Shown here piece by piece: positions 1 to 8,396 of a stretch of DNA of 32,722 bases. Position 1 is the first letter of the stretch, and every line of letters begins with the position of its first letter. Position numbers and translations under genes: made by a program. The notes under the pieces were generated by a model, which was given only the letters and a program-made list of their open reading frames with translations, had not been told where the DNA came from and did no database searches. Origin of the DNA: Bacteroidales bacterium (GTDB lineage: Bacteria; Bacteroidota; Bacteroidia; Bacteroidales; P3); contig JAFXMW010000101.1 of the NCBI GenBank assembly GCA_017530105.1, positions 1-32,722 on the forward strand. Reading direction: 5' to 3'.

Positions 1-298
1 AGGGGTCGCTGTTGGTGATAACCACGCCGTCGGGGGCGAGGAAAGGCAGATAGCGCAGAGCCTCCATAGGCTCGGAGCTGAGGATGATATCGGCCTTGCC
101 TTCGGGAATCACGTCGGCGAAGATGGGTTCGCTGCTGATGCGGAGGTGGCTGAACACACTGCCGCCACGCTGCGACATACCGTGGATTTCGCTCTGCTTG
201 ACATTCATGCCCAGGTTAAGGGCTGCGTCGCTGATGATTTTGGCTACGGAGACAATACCGTCACCGCCTACGCCACAAAGTATGATGTCTTTCTTCAT
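1..298 (-). CDS. iorB: Indolepyruvate:ferredoxin oxidoreductase beta subunit, N-terminal part
   Basis: The reading frame starts at ATG 298-296 and runs off the left edge of the window, leaving the first 99 residues. It begins MKKDIILCGVGGDGIVSVAK, the glycine-rich opening of the pyruvate/ketoisovalerate oxidoreductase gamma-type domain, followed by QSEIHGMSQRGGSVFSHLRI, a signature of IorB proteins. With IorA it oxidises aryl-2-oxo acids such as indolepyruvate to aryl-acetyl-CoA, passing electrons to ferredoxin in the cytoplasm. It lies 71 bases downstream of iorA on the same strand and is presumably in the same transcript. The gap holds a palindromic 9-base repeat array. The C-terminal half cannot be judged. 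The identity is secure from these motifs and from the neighbour. Confidence 0.93.
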   Translation of the reverse strand, partial: MKKDIILCGVGGDGIVSVAKIISDAALNLGMNVKQSEIHGMSQRGGSVFSHLRISSEPIFADVIPEGKADIILSSEPMEALRYLPFLAPDGVVITNSDP

Positions 299-314
299 TG
301 TTGTTCTTTTTTGT

Positions 315-363
315 GTCCGACTTGTCTGACTAGTCTGACTGGTCGGACAAGTCGGACTATTCT
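315..363. repeat. Five tandem 9-base units forming a long hairpin between iorA and iorB
   Basis: Positions 319-363 consist of five 9-base units: GACTTGTCT, GACTAGTCT, GACTGGTCG, GACAAGTCG and GACTATTCT. The array also folds on itself: 315-330 pairs with 342-357 over 16 positions, with one G-U pair and an 11-base loop. It fills most of the iorA-iorB gap and ends 16 bases before the iorB start. No T-tract follows on the coding strand, so it is more likely a stability or processing element, or an extragenic palindromic repeat, than a terminator. Confidence 0.75.
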
Positions 364-369
364 AACTAT

Positions 370-1956
370 TTATTTCTTGGCGGCAATGCGCTTTTTGTTC
401 TCAACGATGCAGACGCGCTGCGGGATGATGACGCTGACGCCGTCGTAGGCAATCTCCTCTTCAAGAATCTTGACGAACTCGTCGTGGTTCTTGGGCAGAG
501 GTACGATATGGCGGATGTGGTCGGGGTCGACACCGAGGCCCTTGCAGATGTTGAAGAGCTTCATGTTGGCGCTCGAGGGCTGGCCGCCGGTCATAGCGGT
601 GATGTCGTTGTCGAGAATCATCACGATGACGTTAGCCTTCTCGTTCACGCAGTCGAGCAGACCGGTCATGCCGCTGTGACCGAACGTACCATCGCCGATG
701 ACTGCCACAGAGGGGAAGATGCCCATCTCGGCGGCACCCTTGGCCATGGTGATGGAGGCACCCATGCAGACGGTGGTGTTCAAAGCACCCATGTTGAAGC
801 CGAGGGTGTAGCAACCGATGTCGCCAAACACACGGCCGTGCTCGTATTTCTTCATCACTTCGACGAGGGCTTCGTAGCTGTCGATATGGGGGCAGCCGAC
901 GCACAGGGCGGGAGGACGGTTGGTGACCACCTCGGGCACTGCGGGACCGTTTGCAACAGCCATGCCGAGGGCCTTGGCAACCTTCTCAGCGTTCAGCTCG
1001 CCGTCGCGGCGGATAACCTCGTCCAGGCGGCCGTGCACGGGTTTGCCTTTGCCCAGGCATCCCTTAATCAGCTCCTCGACGAAGGGCTGGCCGTCTTCGA
1101 GCACCAGAATCTCGTCGCACTCGTCATACAGCTTGCTCAGCATGGCGGTGGGCAGGGGATACTGGGTAATCTTCACCACGGGATAGGGGCATTTGCCGCC
1201 GGGGAAATTCTCCAGCAGGTAGTTGTAGGCGATGCCGGTGGTGACGATACCGCGGCTCTTGTCAGTGCCGGGGATATACTGGTTGAAACCGCTATTCTCG
1301 GAAGATTCCTCAAACTTGGGCTGCTTGTCAATCAGGTCGCGATAGAGCACCTTGGCGTTGGCGGGCAGCAACACGAAGGTCTTGGGGTCGGTGGGGTAGT
1401 TGATGGGGTTCTGGGGCAGCGGCTCGCGACGCTCGACACCGGCGCGGCTGTGGGCCAGACGGGTGGGGATGCGCATGAGGATGGGGGTACCCATCTTCTC
1501 GCTCAGCTCATAGCCGAAGAAGACCATGTCGTAGGCCTCCTGCTGGTTGCTGGGCTCCAGCATGGGGATCATGGCCCAGTGGCCATAGAAGCGGCTGTCC
1601 TGCTCGTCCTGCGAGGAGAACATCGAGGGGTCGTCGGCCACTACGATGATGACGCCCTTGGTGCCGATGATGGAGGCATTCATGAAGGGGTCGCCGCAAA
1701 CATTCAGACCCACATGCTTCATGCAAGTCATGGCACGTTTGCCAGCGTATGCCACACCAATAGAAGCCTCGAGGGCAGTCTTTTCGTTGGCACACCAATT
1801 AGCACGGATGCCCTTCTGGGCAGCCTCTTTCGATTTGATAACATATTCAGTGATTTGCGTGGAGGGGGTGCCGGGATAACTGTTGATGGCACTGCCGCCC
1901 GCGTCGATAAAGGCTTGAGCAATTGCTTCATCGCCTAAAAGGAGTAACTTCGACAT
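370..1956 (-). CDS. iorA: Indolepyruvate:ferredoxin oxidoreductase alpha subunit
   Basis: The product is a 528-residue thiamine-diphosphate enzyme subunit that decarboxylates aryl-2-oxo acids and works with IorB. The N-terminal half is the pyruvate-oxidoreductase pyrimidine-binding domain (near the start: GDEAIAQAF, INSYPGTPSTQITEYV). The C-terminal half is the ThDP-binding domain, with CVGCPH, GDIGCYTLG and the GDGTFGHSG...LDNDITAMTGGQP cofactor motif. The archaeal type of IorA ends in a 2[4Fe-4S] ferredoxin domain. Here the chain ends at VENKKRIAAKK with no Cys-rich cluster, so that domain is absent. The start is placed at MSKLLLLGDEAIAQ because a longer frame beginning at 2001 would start inside the promoter (-7 element at 1999-2006). 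It is the first gene of an iorA-iorB transcript. Confidence 0.95.
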   Translation of the reverse strand: MSKLLLLGDEAIAQAFIDAGGSAINSYPGTPSTQITEYVIKSKEAAQKGIRANWCANEKTALEASIGVAYAGKRAMTCMKHVGLNVCGDPFMNASIIGTKGVIIVVADDPSMFSSQDEQDSRFYGHWAMIPMLEPSNQQEAYDMVFFGYELSEKMGTPILMRIPTRLAHSRAGVERREPLPQNPINYPTDPKTFVLLPANAKVLYRDLIDKQPKFEESSENSGFNQYIPGTDKSRGIVTTGIAYNYLLENFPGGKCPYPVVKITQYPLPTAMLSKLYDECDEILVLEDGQPFVEELIKGCLGKGKPVHGRLDEVIRRDGELNAEKVAKALGMAVANGPAVPEVVTNRPPALCVGCPHIDSYEALVEVMKKYEHGRVFGDIGCYTLGFNMGALNTTVCMGASITMAKGAAEMGIFPSVAVIGDGTFGHSGMTGLLDCVNEKANVIVMILDNDITAMTGGQPSSANMKLFNICKGLGVDPDHIRHIVPLPKNHDEFVKILEEEIAYDGVSVIIPQRVCIVENKKRIAAKK

Positions 1957-1998
1957 ATCCAGTATTTTAATTATTAATATATTACTTTCTTGAATTTG

Positions 1999-2030
1999 CA
2001 AAGATAAGGAAAATAATTGACATGGGCAAA
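1999..2030 (-). promoter_or_regulatory. Promoter of iorAB (Bacteroidetes -33/-7 type)
   Basis: On the minus strand TTTG (2030-2027), a 20-base spacer and TATCTTTG (2006-1999) match the Bacteroidetes TTTG-N19-21-TAnnTTTG consensus. Transcription would begin a few bases further on, giving a leader of roughly 35-40 bases to the iorA ATG at 1956. Confidence 0.75.
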
Positions 2031-2145
2031 TATTTTTTCAAGCCCCTATAACTTTAACAAATCCAACAGCAAAGACACCCCTTCAGAAAACAACCTTTTC
2101 CCATCAAAAAAAATAGGGGAAAAAATTAAAAAGCCTCTTCCCTAA

Positions 2146-2535
2146 TCACTCTTCCACCTGCAAAAATGTAGCCGATGAAAAAGCCTTTTTCATATTCTTG
2201 CCTGGACGGAAGTTCAACTTTATTCTCTTTATCTTGTCGGAATCTACCTCATCGACACTATCGCAGCCTATGCTATTTACAGTGAGCGAGAACGTCCCCA
2301 ATTCCCCAAACTTAACTTTTTTTCCGTCAAGAAGTTCCCTAACTACAATCTTTTGCAACAATTCTATTACAGTTTCCGCCTCCCTCACGCTTAACTCCGT
2401 ATCGCTGGCAACATATTTCGCCAGCCCACGTTCATTCACACATCCCACACTCCTCAATACTGCATAATATTTACGTTTCCCACTATGTAGAGGATGCAAG
2501 CCTTCCTTTTCTGCAACATTATAATACAAAGCCAT
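2146..2535 (-). CDS. HU-like DNA-binding protein (Bacteroidetes histone-like family)
   Basis: The product has 129 residues and resembles the HU-related, 'histone-like' family common in Bacteroidales. It starts MALYYNVAEKEGL, with a family-typical stretch around LRSVGCVNERGLAKYVAS, and has an HU-type core: helices near residues 35-65 (the second including SVREAETVIELLQKIV), then GKKVKFGELGTFSLTV. FRPGKNMKKAF corresponds to the conserved end of the DNA-binding arm. It probably binds DNA as a dimer in the nucleoid. Such genes are often multicopy in Bacteroidales and found in accessory regions. It stands alone here, at the end of an AT-rich island and downstream of a lipoprotein gene. Its specific role is unknown. 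Confidence 0.85.
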   Translation of the reverse strand: MALYYNVAEKEGLHPLHSGKRKYYAVLRSVGCVNERGLAKYVASDTELSVREAETVIELLQKIVVRELLDGKKVKFGELGTFSLTVNSIGCDSVDEVDSDKIKRIKLNFRPGKNMKKAFSSATFLQVEE

Positions 2536-2606
2536 TATTCTGACAGTTTTTCAATTGACAATATGGTTTTTCAACTTTTTGCCTTCTTCATTTGACTTTA
2601 GAAGCG

Positions 2607-3134
2607 TCACCGCTGTGTGAACAAATACGCACAGTAATTATCAATATTAATCAATCTGACTTGATGGGTTTTAGGGAAATGTTTGACATAAAACCAGAAT
2701 CTATATTCACTCCCAATATCGACAGTATCACTTCCAGGGTTCCAACACTGGGTAAACGCGATTACAGTATCACCATAAGGCTGAAACTCCTCTATCCCGC
2801 ATTCCTCCCGCGTCATTCCCCTGTAACGGTGGTAATACCCGTTTTGAAAAAAACAAACATGATTATTGTCAGAAAACATCCTACAATAAATCACATTGTC
2901 CTGCATCTGATAGAATGTCATCATTTTTTTACCCCTTTGTTCATAATCCCATATTGCAATAACATCTCCTTCCGGCAATGTGTCCACATCTGTTCCCGGT
3001 ATGGTGTCAACAGGTATAGTGTCGCTGCCCATGAGGGGCCTAACCTCCTCTTTATTGCATGAATAGAACAACATGCCGACCACCATTGCCGTCGCCAGAA
3101 AAATCAATTTAAGTGTAACAAAACTTTGTTTCAT
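2607..3134 (-). CDS. Small surface-type lipoprotein, copy A (175 residues)
   Basis: The family is not one I can name. The N-terminus is a lipoprotein signal peptide ending GMLFYSC, with Cys26 as the likely lipidation site. The next residues, NKEE, give a Lys followed by two acidic residues, which resembles the lipoprotein export signal described for surface-exposed lipoproteins of Bacteroidetes. A linker with repeated DTIP motifs (residues 38-55) leads into a mostly beta, aromatic-rich domain containing FFQNGYYHRYR and FTQCWNPGSD. It is clearly paralogous to the lipoprotein at 6353-6880, which has exactly the same length. Both share VGMLFYSCNKEE, the DTIP linker, NGY-YR and FT-CW-GSD. It lies downstream of the broken subtilase on the same strand, with a -7 element at 3163-3170 of its own. 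Confidence 0.85.
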   Translation of the reverse strand: MKQSFVTLKLIFLATAMVVGMLFYSCNKEEVRPLMGSDTIPVDTIPGTDVDTLPEGDVIAIWDYEQRGKKMMTFYQMQDNVIYCRMFSDNNHVCFFQNGYYHRYRGMTREECGIEEFQPYGDTVIAFTQCWNPGSDTVDIGSEYRFWFYVKHFPKTHQVRLINIDNYCAYLFTQR

Positions 3135-3162
3135 ATATTTTTATTTTATAATTTTTTCAATG

Positions 3163-3170
3163 CAAAGATA
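3163..3170 (-). promoter_or_regulatory. -7 promoter element for lipoprotein copy A
   Basis: On the minus strand TATCTTTG lies 28 bases upstream of the ATG at 3134. I see no TTTG at the right distance for a -33 element. Confidence 0.5.
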
Positions 3171-3278
3171 CAAAAAAAAATACATTCAGAAAAAAAGCAT
3201 AAATCCAAATGATTGATTACAAGATTTTCATCAACATAAACATAAAAAACAAAATATTAAACATTTTTTTAATAATCG

Positions 3279-6200
3279 TCAATTTACAATCAATGTCTTT
3301 ACATCTATGGGTTCTCCTTGGGATTCTATTCGGACAAAATACTGCCCAGCAGGAATGTTCGATAATTCAATTAAATGTGATGTTTGCGACATGTTTATAT
3401 TTGCCGAATATACGACCTGTCCCATAGAGTTGCTAACACTTAAGTAAGCAGAACCCACATCTCCTGACAAACGATACGAGACTAATGTTTGAATCGTAGC
3501 AGGATTGGGAGAAATAGAAGTTATCGCTCCACGACGAACCGATATCGTTATCGAATCATAACCAATAGCATTTTGAGTCTCTGAACGACCCACAAGATAA
3601 TACTGTTGCGTTATGGTTGGTGCTACTCTCAATTCATCTCCTATTCCGACTTTACTTCCTCTTCTGTTATACCATGCATATTCCACATCCGATTCACTGC
3701 TGGAAGCTGTTATTATCACGCTATCTCCTAACAAAACCGACCTGCAACCATGTGCAAAAACATCAATATACGCATTATTGTCATATACTGCTGTATAGTT
3801 TATTCTTCCACCAAATTGGTAACCATTATCATAATAATATACATTAATATCGAATGGCAACACACTTGCCTCTTCTTGTAATGGTATAGAGAATTGAACA
3901 TAAGCAGAAATAAAGTACATCCTATTGGTATCTACCTGAAAATTATCAAAGCTTACTATATGCGATGTTATTAAAAATAATCCATTGCCTAAATACACAT
4001 AGTCATGCGAGATATCCCTTGTTTGTTCCCACAGCCTTGTCAATTCCTCATCAAATTGCAAATACACACGTGCGACATCCGTCAAATGCTGCCCCGAAAT
4101 ATTCGGGTGAGATTGATATTGAATCCTAACAGGACAAGGGACTACTGAATGATAATTGTACTCAATGGCTGCCAGTACAGGGGGATATGCCTCCTGCAAT
4201 ACTGTAAAATCTCTTCTAGCAACATTGTTATTTTTGTAAACAAAATCATAAATAGGGTATGTGGAATAATCCTCTCCCCCAATCAAATATCCATCTTCTA
4301 CCCGCGCCAATAAAGCACAACTCCAACTATTTATATTAAAAGGCTGAACAAAAGCATAACCCATGTTGTAAAAATCGGGGGCTGTCCAGCTAATAGAAGC
4401 CACACACAAACCTCCTGCAGCAATACCGGGCAATACATACTCACCTATATACCCACCATGCACTAAATCATATTGATTCAACCACTGATATGGAGAACTA
4501 ACCCATGCCTTATTCCATGGCATGTAATTGGTAACACGCGACCAATTCAGACGGACTTTTTTTCCAGCTGGTGTGCTGATATTACTGCAATTGCGAACAA
4601 TTATTTGCACCTCATATTGTTCCCCTGCATTAATTGTATTAACATCCCGCCCATCTTTTATTATACGTATTTCAGGAGCGTTATACCCAACAACCATAAG
4701 ATTCTGTTCATTTCCAATATCTGTATTTTCGTCTTTAATATACAAATCCCCAACATTTCTCAAATCATATGCCATCTGCACTGCTGCTCCTGCATCCACG
4801 AGTCCATATCCCATATAACGGCACCATGTTCCATAAGGATGACTATTGTCTATATGATAATTATACCTATTTCCAATCTTTTTTGCCGTTTTCTCAATAA
4901 TGGCTTTAACCTGAGTATACTTCAAATTCGGATTTACCGAAAGCATCAAAGCTGCTACACCTGCCACATGGGGACATGCAGCAGATGTACCATGAAAACC
5001 ATTTCCCTCCGAAGGAAGCATGTAACCTCCGTTAAGATATGTTGTTGGGATATCTTCTCCTGGTGCTACAACACATAAGTTATCCCCATAATTACTACCC
5101 CAACTATGATTATACTGGCAACTATCTGGAGTTACTCTCTCTCCACATTTTGATATTGCCCCAACAGAAATCACATTGTATAAATTTGAAGGAAACGACA
5201 CTCCATCTTGGTTCCCATTCCCCGCCGAAAAAACGACCACACACCCCTTTCCATTTCTTCCACAATCCGTTGCATAAAAAATCTCAGACACTATTCCACT
5301 ATTAAAACCACCTGACCAAGAACAACTTAACACATCTGCTCCGAGATTACTCCAAGCCTGATTTATGCCATCTATAATCCATGAAGAAAAAGTCGTCATC
5401 ATAGCTGTTTGTCCACTATTATATCCGATACGTATCGGTATTATTTTTGATTTATTCGCTATCCCCTTCACACCAATAGAATTGTCCATGGCACCAATAA
5501 TACCGGCACACGATGTTCCATGATAATTACCAGTCATATTACTTCCATTAGTACCCCAACATTTGCATCCACTGCATCATATCCCAAAATAAGGTTTCCG
5601 ACTAAATCAGGATGCGTCAATTCAACACCCACGTCCAAAACAGCAACCTTGACATTATCCCCAGACGAAAGACTCCGTGCATCTGTAACATTAATATCAT
5701 AACCATTTACTTCATCAAATAGATTCCACTGTTGATCAAAATACGGATTATTACACTGCTTTATTAGCATCCCCCAGTCGGGCTGGGAATACTCCACATA
5801 CCCACTCTCAAAAAGCAGATTGGACAATTCAATTGTATTGCGATTGTCATTAAGATGAATAACTGACACATGCTTATCTTTTCCAATATAAGAAACTTTT
5901 CTATATGAAATATTTAGCGAATCTAAAATATCTATCGAACATCTATTTTTCCATTTTGCCAATATTCGATTGGTTGGCCACATCAACCCATCTTCATCAC
6001 CACAAAAAACATCTGTAACCACCACATCAATTTTATTTAAATCAATAATATCCGAAAGCCTCACTTTCGACAATTCCGTCACCCACAATGAATCTGTCAA
6101 CTGATACAAACTTTTGTCAATTGATTTAACTTGCCAAAAATGCCTCTGAGCAGTACAGTATCACTTATACCTTTCACCTGAAGAATATTCTTCGGTGAAA

Positions 6201-6312
6201 CCTTGAGATATTCTTTTTCCCCACGCAGTCCATATATATACTTTGTTTGTGCATTAATTCCAAACATTACGCCATAAGCGAATATTAAGGAAAACAAAAC
6301 CACTTTTTTCAT
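3279..6312 (-). pseudogene. Secreted subtilisin-family (S8) protease with T9SS sorting domain, broken by two frameshifts
   Basis: Three consecutive frames together make one subtilase. Frame one (from ATG 6312) encodes the signal peptide MKKVVLFSLIFAYGVMFGINAQ and about 45 more residues, then reads into a stop. Frame two (to 5534) holds the rest of the prodomain and the catalytic Asp in VKVAVLDVGVELTHPDL. Frame three (to 3279) holds the His in NYHGTSCAG, the Asn-loop SAGNGN, the Ser in HGTSAACPHVAG, and a C-terminal T9SS type A sorting domain (SPNPAT ... KTLIV). Adding one base in the A4 run at 6112-6115 and one in the C4 run (coding strand G4) at 5554-5557 restores a single 1,011-codon frame with the triad at about D227, H265 and S444. 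There is no other lesion. It is either a recently inactivated gene or a sequence error. The gene lies between two paralogous lipoproteins. Confidence 0.88.
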
Positions 6313-6352
6313 ACCCTTACTTCTAAATATCAATAAATTATTTGTTGTTTTA

Positions 6353-6880
6353 CTATCTTGTCGTTTTAAAAAACAAGTATTCTCCTACAAGATCAGGGTC
6401 ATCAAGAACCCACATTTGACACAACCTAACACTGCTATCTGTAATGTCACTTGCAACAAAACTTGCATCCAAACGATTCACCTTGTCACTCCCCAACGGC
6501 CAACATTCAGTGAAGGTAACCACCCTGTCTTCATCATAAAGAACCATTTCGGGGAAATCCTCAGGTGTTTGAACCCTATACTTATAGAAATAACCGTTTT
6601 CAAAACACAATCTTAATCTTGAATCGTCTTTGGTTACTCTTGTGAATATTACACTATCATCCAACTGGTAACATGTAATCCTGTACTTTTTATCCCAAGG
6701 CTCTTCGCATACCCATGCTGCAAAATAACTCTCAGGTATTGTATCGACAATCACCTCTGGAATCGTGTCCGTGCTTGAGATGGGTCTTAACTCTTCTTTA
6801 TTGCACGAATAGAACAACATTCCCACTGCTACAAAAGCAGCCATATGCATCATCCCTCTAGTAAACATAGTCTTTTTCAT
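6353..6880 (-). CDS. Small surface-type lipoprotein, copy B (175 residues)
   Basis: This is the paralogue of the lipoprotein at 2607-3134, also exactly 175 residues. The signal peptide ends VAVGMLFYSC and is followed by NKEE, again a Lys-acidic-acidic pattern resembling the Bacteroidetes surface lipoprotein export signal. Then come a DTIP-containing linker, YQLDDSVIFTRV, CFENGYFYKYR and VTFTECWPLGSDKV. The start MKKTMFTRG was preferred over an upstream in-frame GTG/ATG extension because the -7 element at 6940-6947 lies inside that extension. It is 40 bases upstream of the subtilase pseudogene on the same strand, so the two are probably co-transcribed. The function is unknown. The pairing with a secreted protease suggests an associated surface, anchoring or inhibitory role, but that is only inference. 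Confidence 0.85.
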   Translation of the reverse strand: MKKTMFTRGMMHMAAFVAVGMLFYSCNKEELRPISSTDTIPEVIVDTIPESYFAAWVCEEPWDKKYRITCYQLDDSVIFTRVTKDDSRLRLCFENGYFYKYRVQTPEDFPEMVLYDEDRVVTFTECWPLGSDKVNRLDASFVASDITDSSVRLCQMWVLDDPDLVGEYLFFKTTR

Positions 6881-7286
6881 ACATTGATAAATTAAATGGT
6901 TTTCCTTTAATAAATAGTGATTTTTTTTTTTTGACAATGCAAAGATAATAAAAAAAAAACATTTGGTATATATTATTTTCCTGAAAACTAATTCCACACT
7001 CATCTTTCACAGAATTATTAACATTTCTTTTACTATTATGCTTCCCATTTACCAGCTTTTCCACAAGATTGGAACAGATTTTGGAACAAAAAATATGGGT
7101 TCTATTCATTGCGAGCGCGTGTCGTCGACACACTGATACGTATTCTATTGATGTTCCCCACACTGCGAGTGCGGGGTTATTGAGAGTTTGCCTCTACGAG
7201 GCAATTTATAGAAGTCCTCAAAATAGAATATTCACCTTTTTATGGGCTTGAAGACTGGGAACTGACAGGATTAATTTCCGTAATAA
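6881..7286. other. Gene-free stretch with several hairpins
   Basis: About 400 bases carry no convincing gene; the short frames present have no family features. The left part (6890-7060) is AT-rich leader with the copy B promoter. The right part (about 7100-7235) is more GC-rich and holds several hairpins. One is a 9+9 stem with one mismatch and a 3-base loop at 7156-7176. Another is a perfect 7-base stem with a 3-base loop at 7188-7204 (TTGCCTC/GAGGCAA). A short GTGTC/GACAC stem lies near 7120. This could be the 3' end of the hydrolase transcript or a small structured RNA. Confidence 0.5.
6940..6947 (-). promoter_or_regulatory. -7 promoter element for lipoprotein copy B and the subtilase
   Basis: On the minus strand TATCTTTG precedes the ATG at 6880 by 59 bases, within a very AT-rich leader. 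No clear -33 TTTG is seen. Confidence 0.5.
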
Positions 7287-8396
7287 TTATTTCCTCTCTT
7301 TGAGAGAGTCAAGCCACTGAACCAAAGCATTCAAGACACTTTTGTCGGGAGCCTGCCCAAGGGTGGCGTACTCATCCACAGCTCCTGTCTGGCACACCTG
7401 TCCCAGATGGTTGATGTCCTTCAACTGCACGATGCTGCATTTCACCCTGTTTTTCTTACACACACGCTTTATTGCTGACAGGTTAGTCTCCGCCAGCACC
7501 TGGCAGTCCTTCTCGCCGCCTATTGCCAAGAGTGGACATCGCATTTTGGCGATATAGTCTGCAGGATTTAATGTCAGGAAGGTCGTCAGCCACGGTGTTG
7601 CCATCGATACTGCCCAGCCATAGCATTCCGTATTCGTCAGACCACACTGCTGCTTCTGCTCCTTGGTGAGCCCGGCGGAATGCTGTTTGAACAGCGGACG
7701 GAACGCCATGTTCAACATCTTGACAGTGTCCATCCCTTCCCCCAGAAACAGCGTGTCGTCTACTGCAAACAAATCTCTCATACACGCCAGCCGCCTTTCG
7801 ATAAGGCTGTCTGCAACACCCCGCAGGCGGAATAGTGCCTCGTTTTGTTGAAGCAGTATTGTCTTGCCGTCGGCACCTGCGCCGCCCAGCATCGCCACCC
7901 CGGCCACCTCGGCACGTCGCGCCGCCACAATGGCAGCCACCGTGGCACCCTCGCTGTGTCCGAAGAGGAAGATACGCTGAGGGTCGAAAAGCTCTGGTTT
8001 CTTCAATAGGTAATCCAACTGGAACTCCACATCCTTTGCAAAGTCGAGCGTTGTGGCATGGACCATATCGCCTGTCGATTCCCCAACTCCCCTGTCGTCG
8101 CACCGCATCACAGCGTAGCCACGTGCCGACAGGTATTCGGCAATCACCTTGAAGGGCTTGTGTCCCATCAGTTCCTCGTCGCGGTTTTGGGCACCCGACC
8201 CAGTGATGAGAATCACGGCAGGCACCTGGCCCTCCACTCCGTAGGGCAAGGTTAATGTTCCTGCAATCCGCATCGTGTCGTGTGTTGTCACATCCACGAT
8301 ATTGAACGAAAAGTCCTGTTCGGTGAAGGACTGCGCCTGCAGCCCTCCTACAGCCAGCAGCCATGCCAGCACCATGAACCAACGCTTTATCTCCAT
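7287..8396 (-). CDS. Secreted alpha/beta hydrolase (dienelactone hydrolase/peptidase-like)
   Basis: The product has 369 residues with a signal peptide (MEIKRWFMVLAWLLAVGGLQAQ), so it probably acts in the periplasm or is exported. After a beta-rich lead-in (DTMRIAGTLTLP) comes the alpha/beta hydrolase fold. It shows ILITGSGAQNRDE near the oxyanion hole, RCDDRGVGES, the nucleophile elbow GHSEGA (Ser at about 147), the acid in GGEKDCQV and the His in DINHLGQ. These are the catalytic Ser-Asp-His triad of esterase/peptidase-like members. The substrate cannot be told. No T9SS domain is seen at the C-terminus. The start overlaps the last 10 bases of gldD, so translation is probably coupled. It is the last gene of the 9480-to-7287 operon. 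Confidence 0.88.
   Translation of the reverse strand: MEIKRWFMVLAWLLAVGGLQAQSFTEQDFSFNIVDVTTHDTMRIAGTLTLPYGVEGQVPAVILITGSGAQNRDEELMGHKPFKVIAEYLSARGYAVMRCDDRGVGESTGDMVHATTLDFAKDVEFQLDYLLKKPELFDPQRIFLFGHSEGATVAAIVAARRAEVAGVAMLGGAGADGKTILLQQNEALFRLRGVADSLIERRLACMRDLFAVDDTLFLGEGMDTVKMLNMAFRPLFKQHSAGLTKEQKQQCGLTNTECYGWAVSMATPWLTTFLTLNPADYIAKMRCPLLAIGGEKDCQVLAETNLSAIKRVCKKNRVKCSIVQLKDINHLGQVCQTGAVDEYATLGQAPDKSVLNALVQWLDSLKERK

Noticed and set aside
315-363. Short regular repeats that could suggest a CRISPR array
   Set aside because: Units are 9 bases and contiguous, with no spacers and no cas genes.
484-1938. A 484-codon plus-strand frame opposite iorA, and similar long frames at 16167-17585 and 29279-30541
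   Set aside because: They are antisense shadows of high-GC genes with repetitive Val/Gly/His composition and no family features.
1956-2001. Longer N-terminus for IorA starting at 2001
   Set aside because: The extension lies within the promoter -7 element and adds residues not seen in the family.
5554-6115. Programmed ribosomal frameshifting in the subtilase
   Set aside because: Two separate shifts would be needed at A4 and G4 runs without a classic slippery heptamer, and stops follow within a few codons. Simple base loss explains both better.
6858-7251. Small open frames in the gap between lipoprotein B and the hydrolase
   Set aside because: They have no recognisable start context, signal peptide or motif and overlap hairpins and poly-A/T leader sequence.
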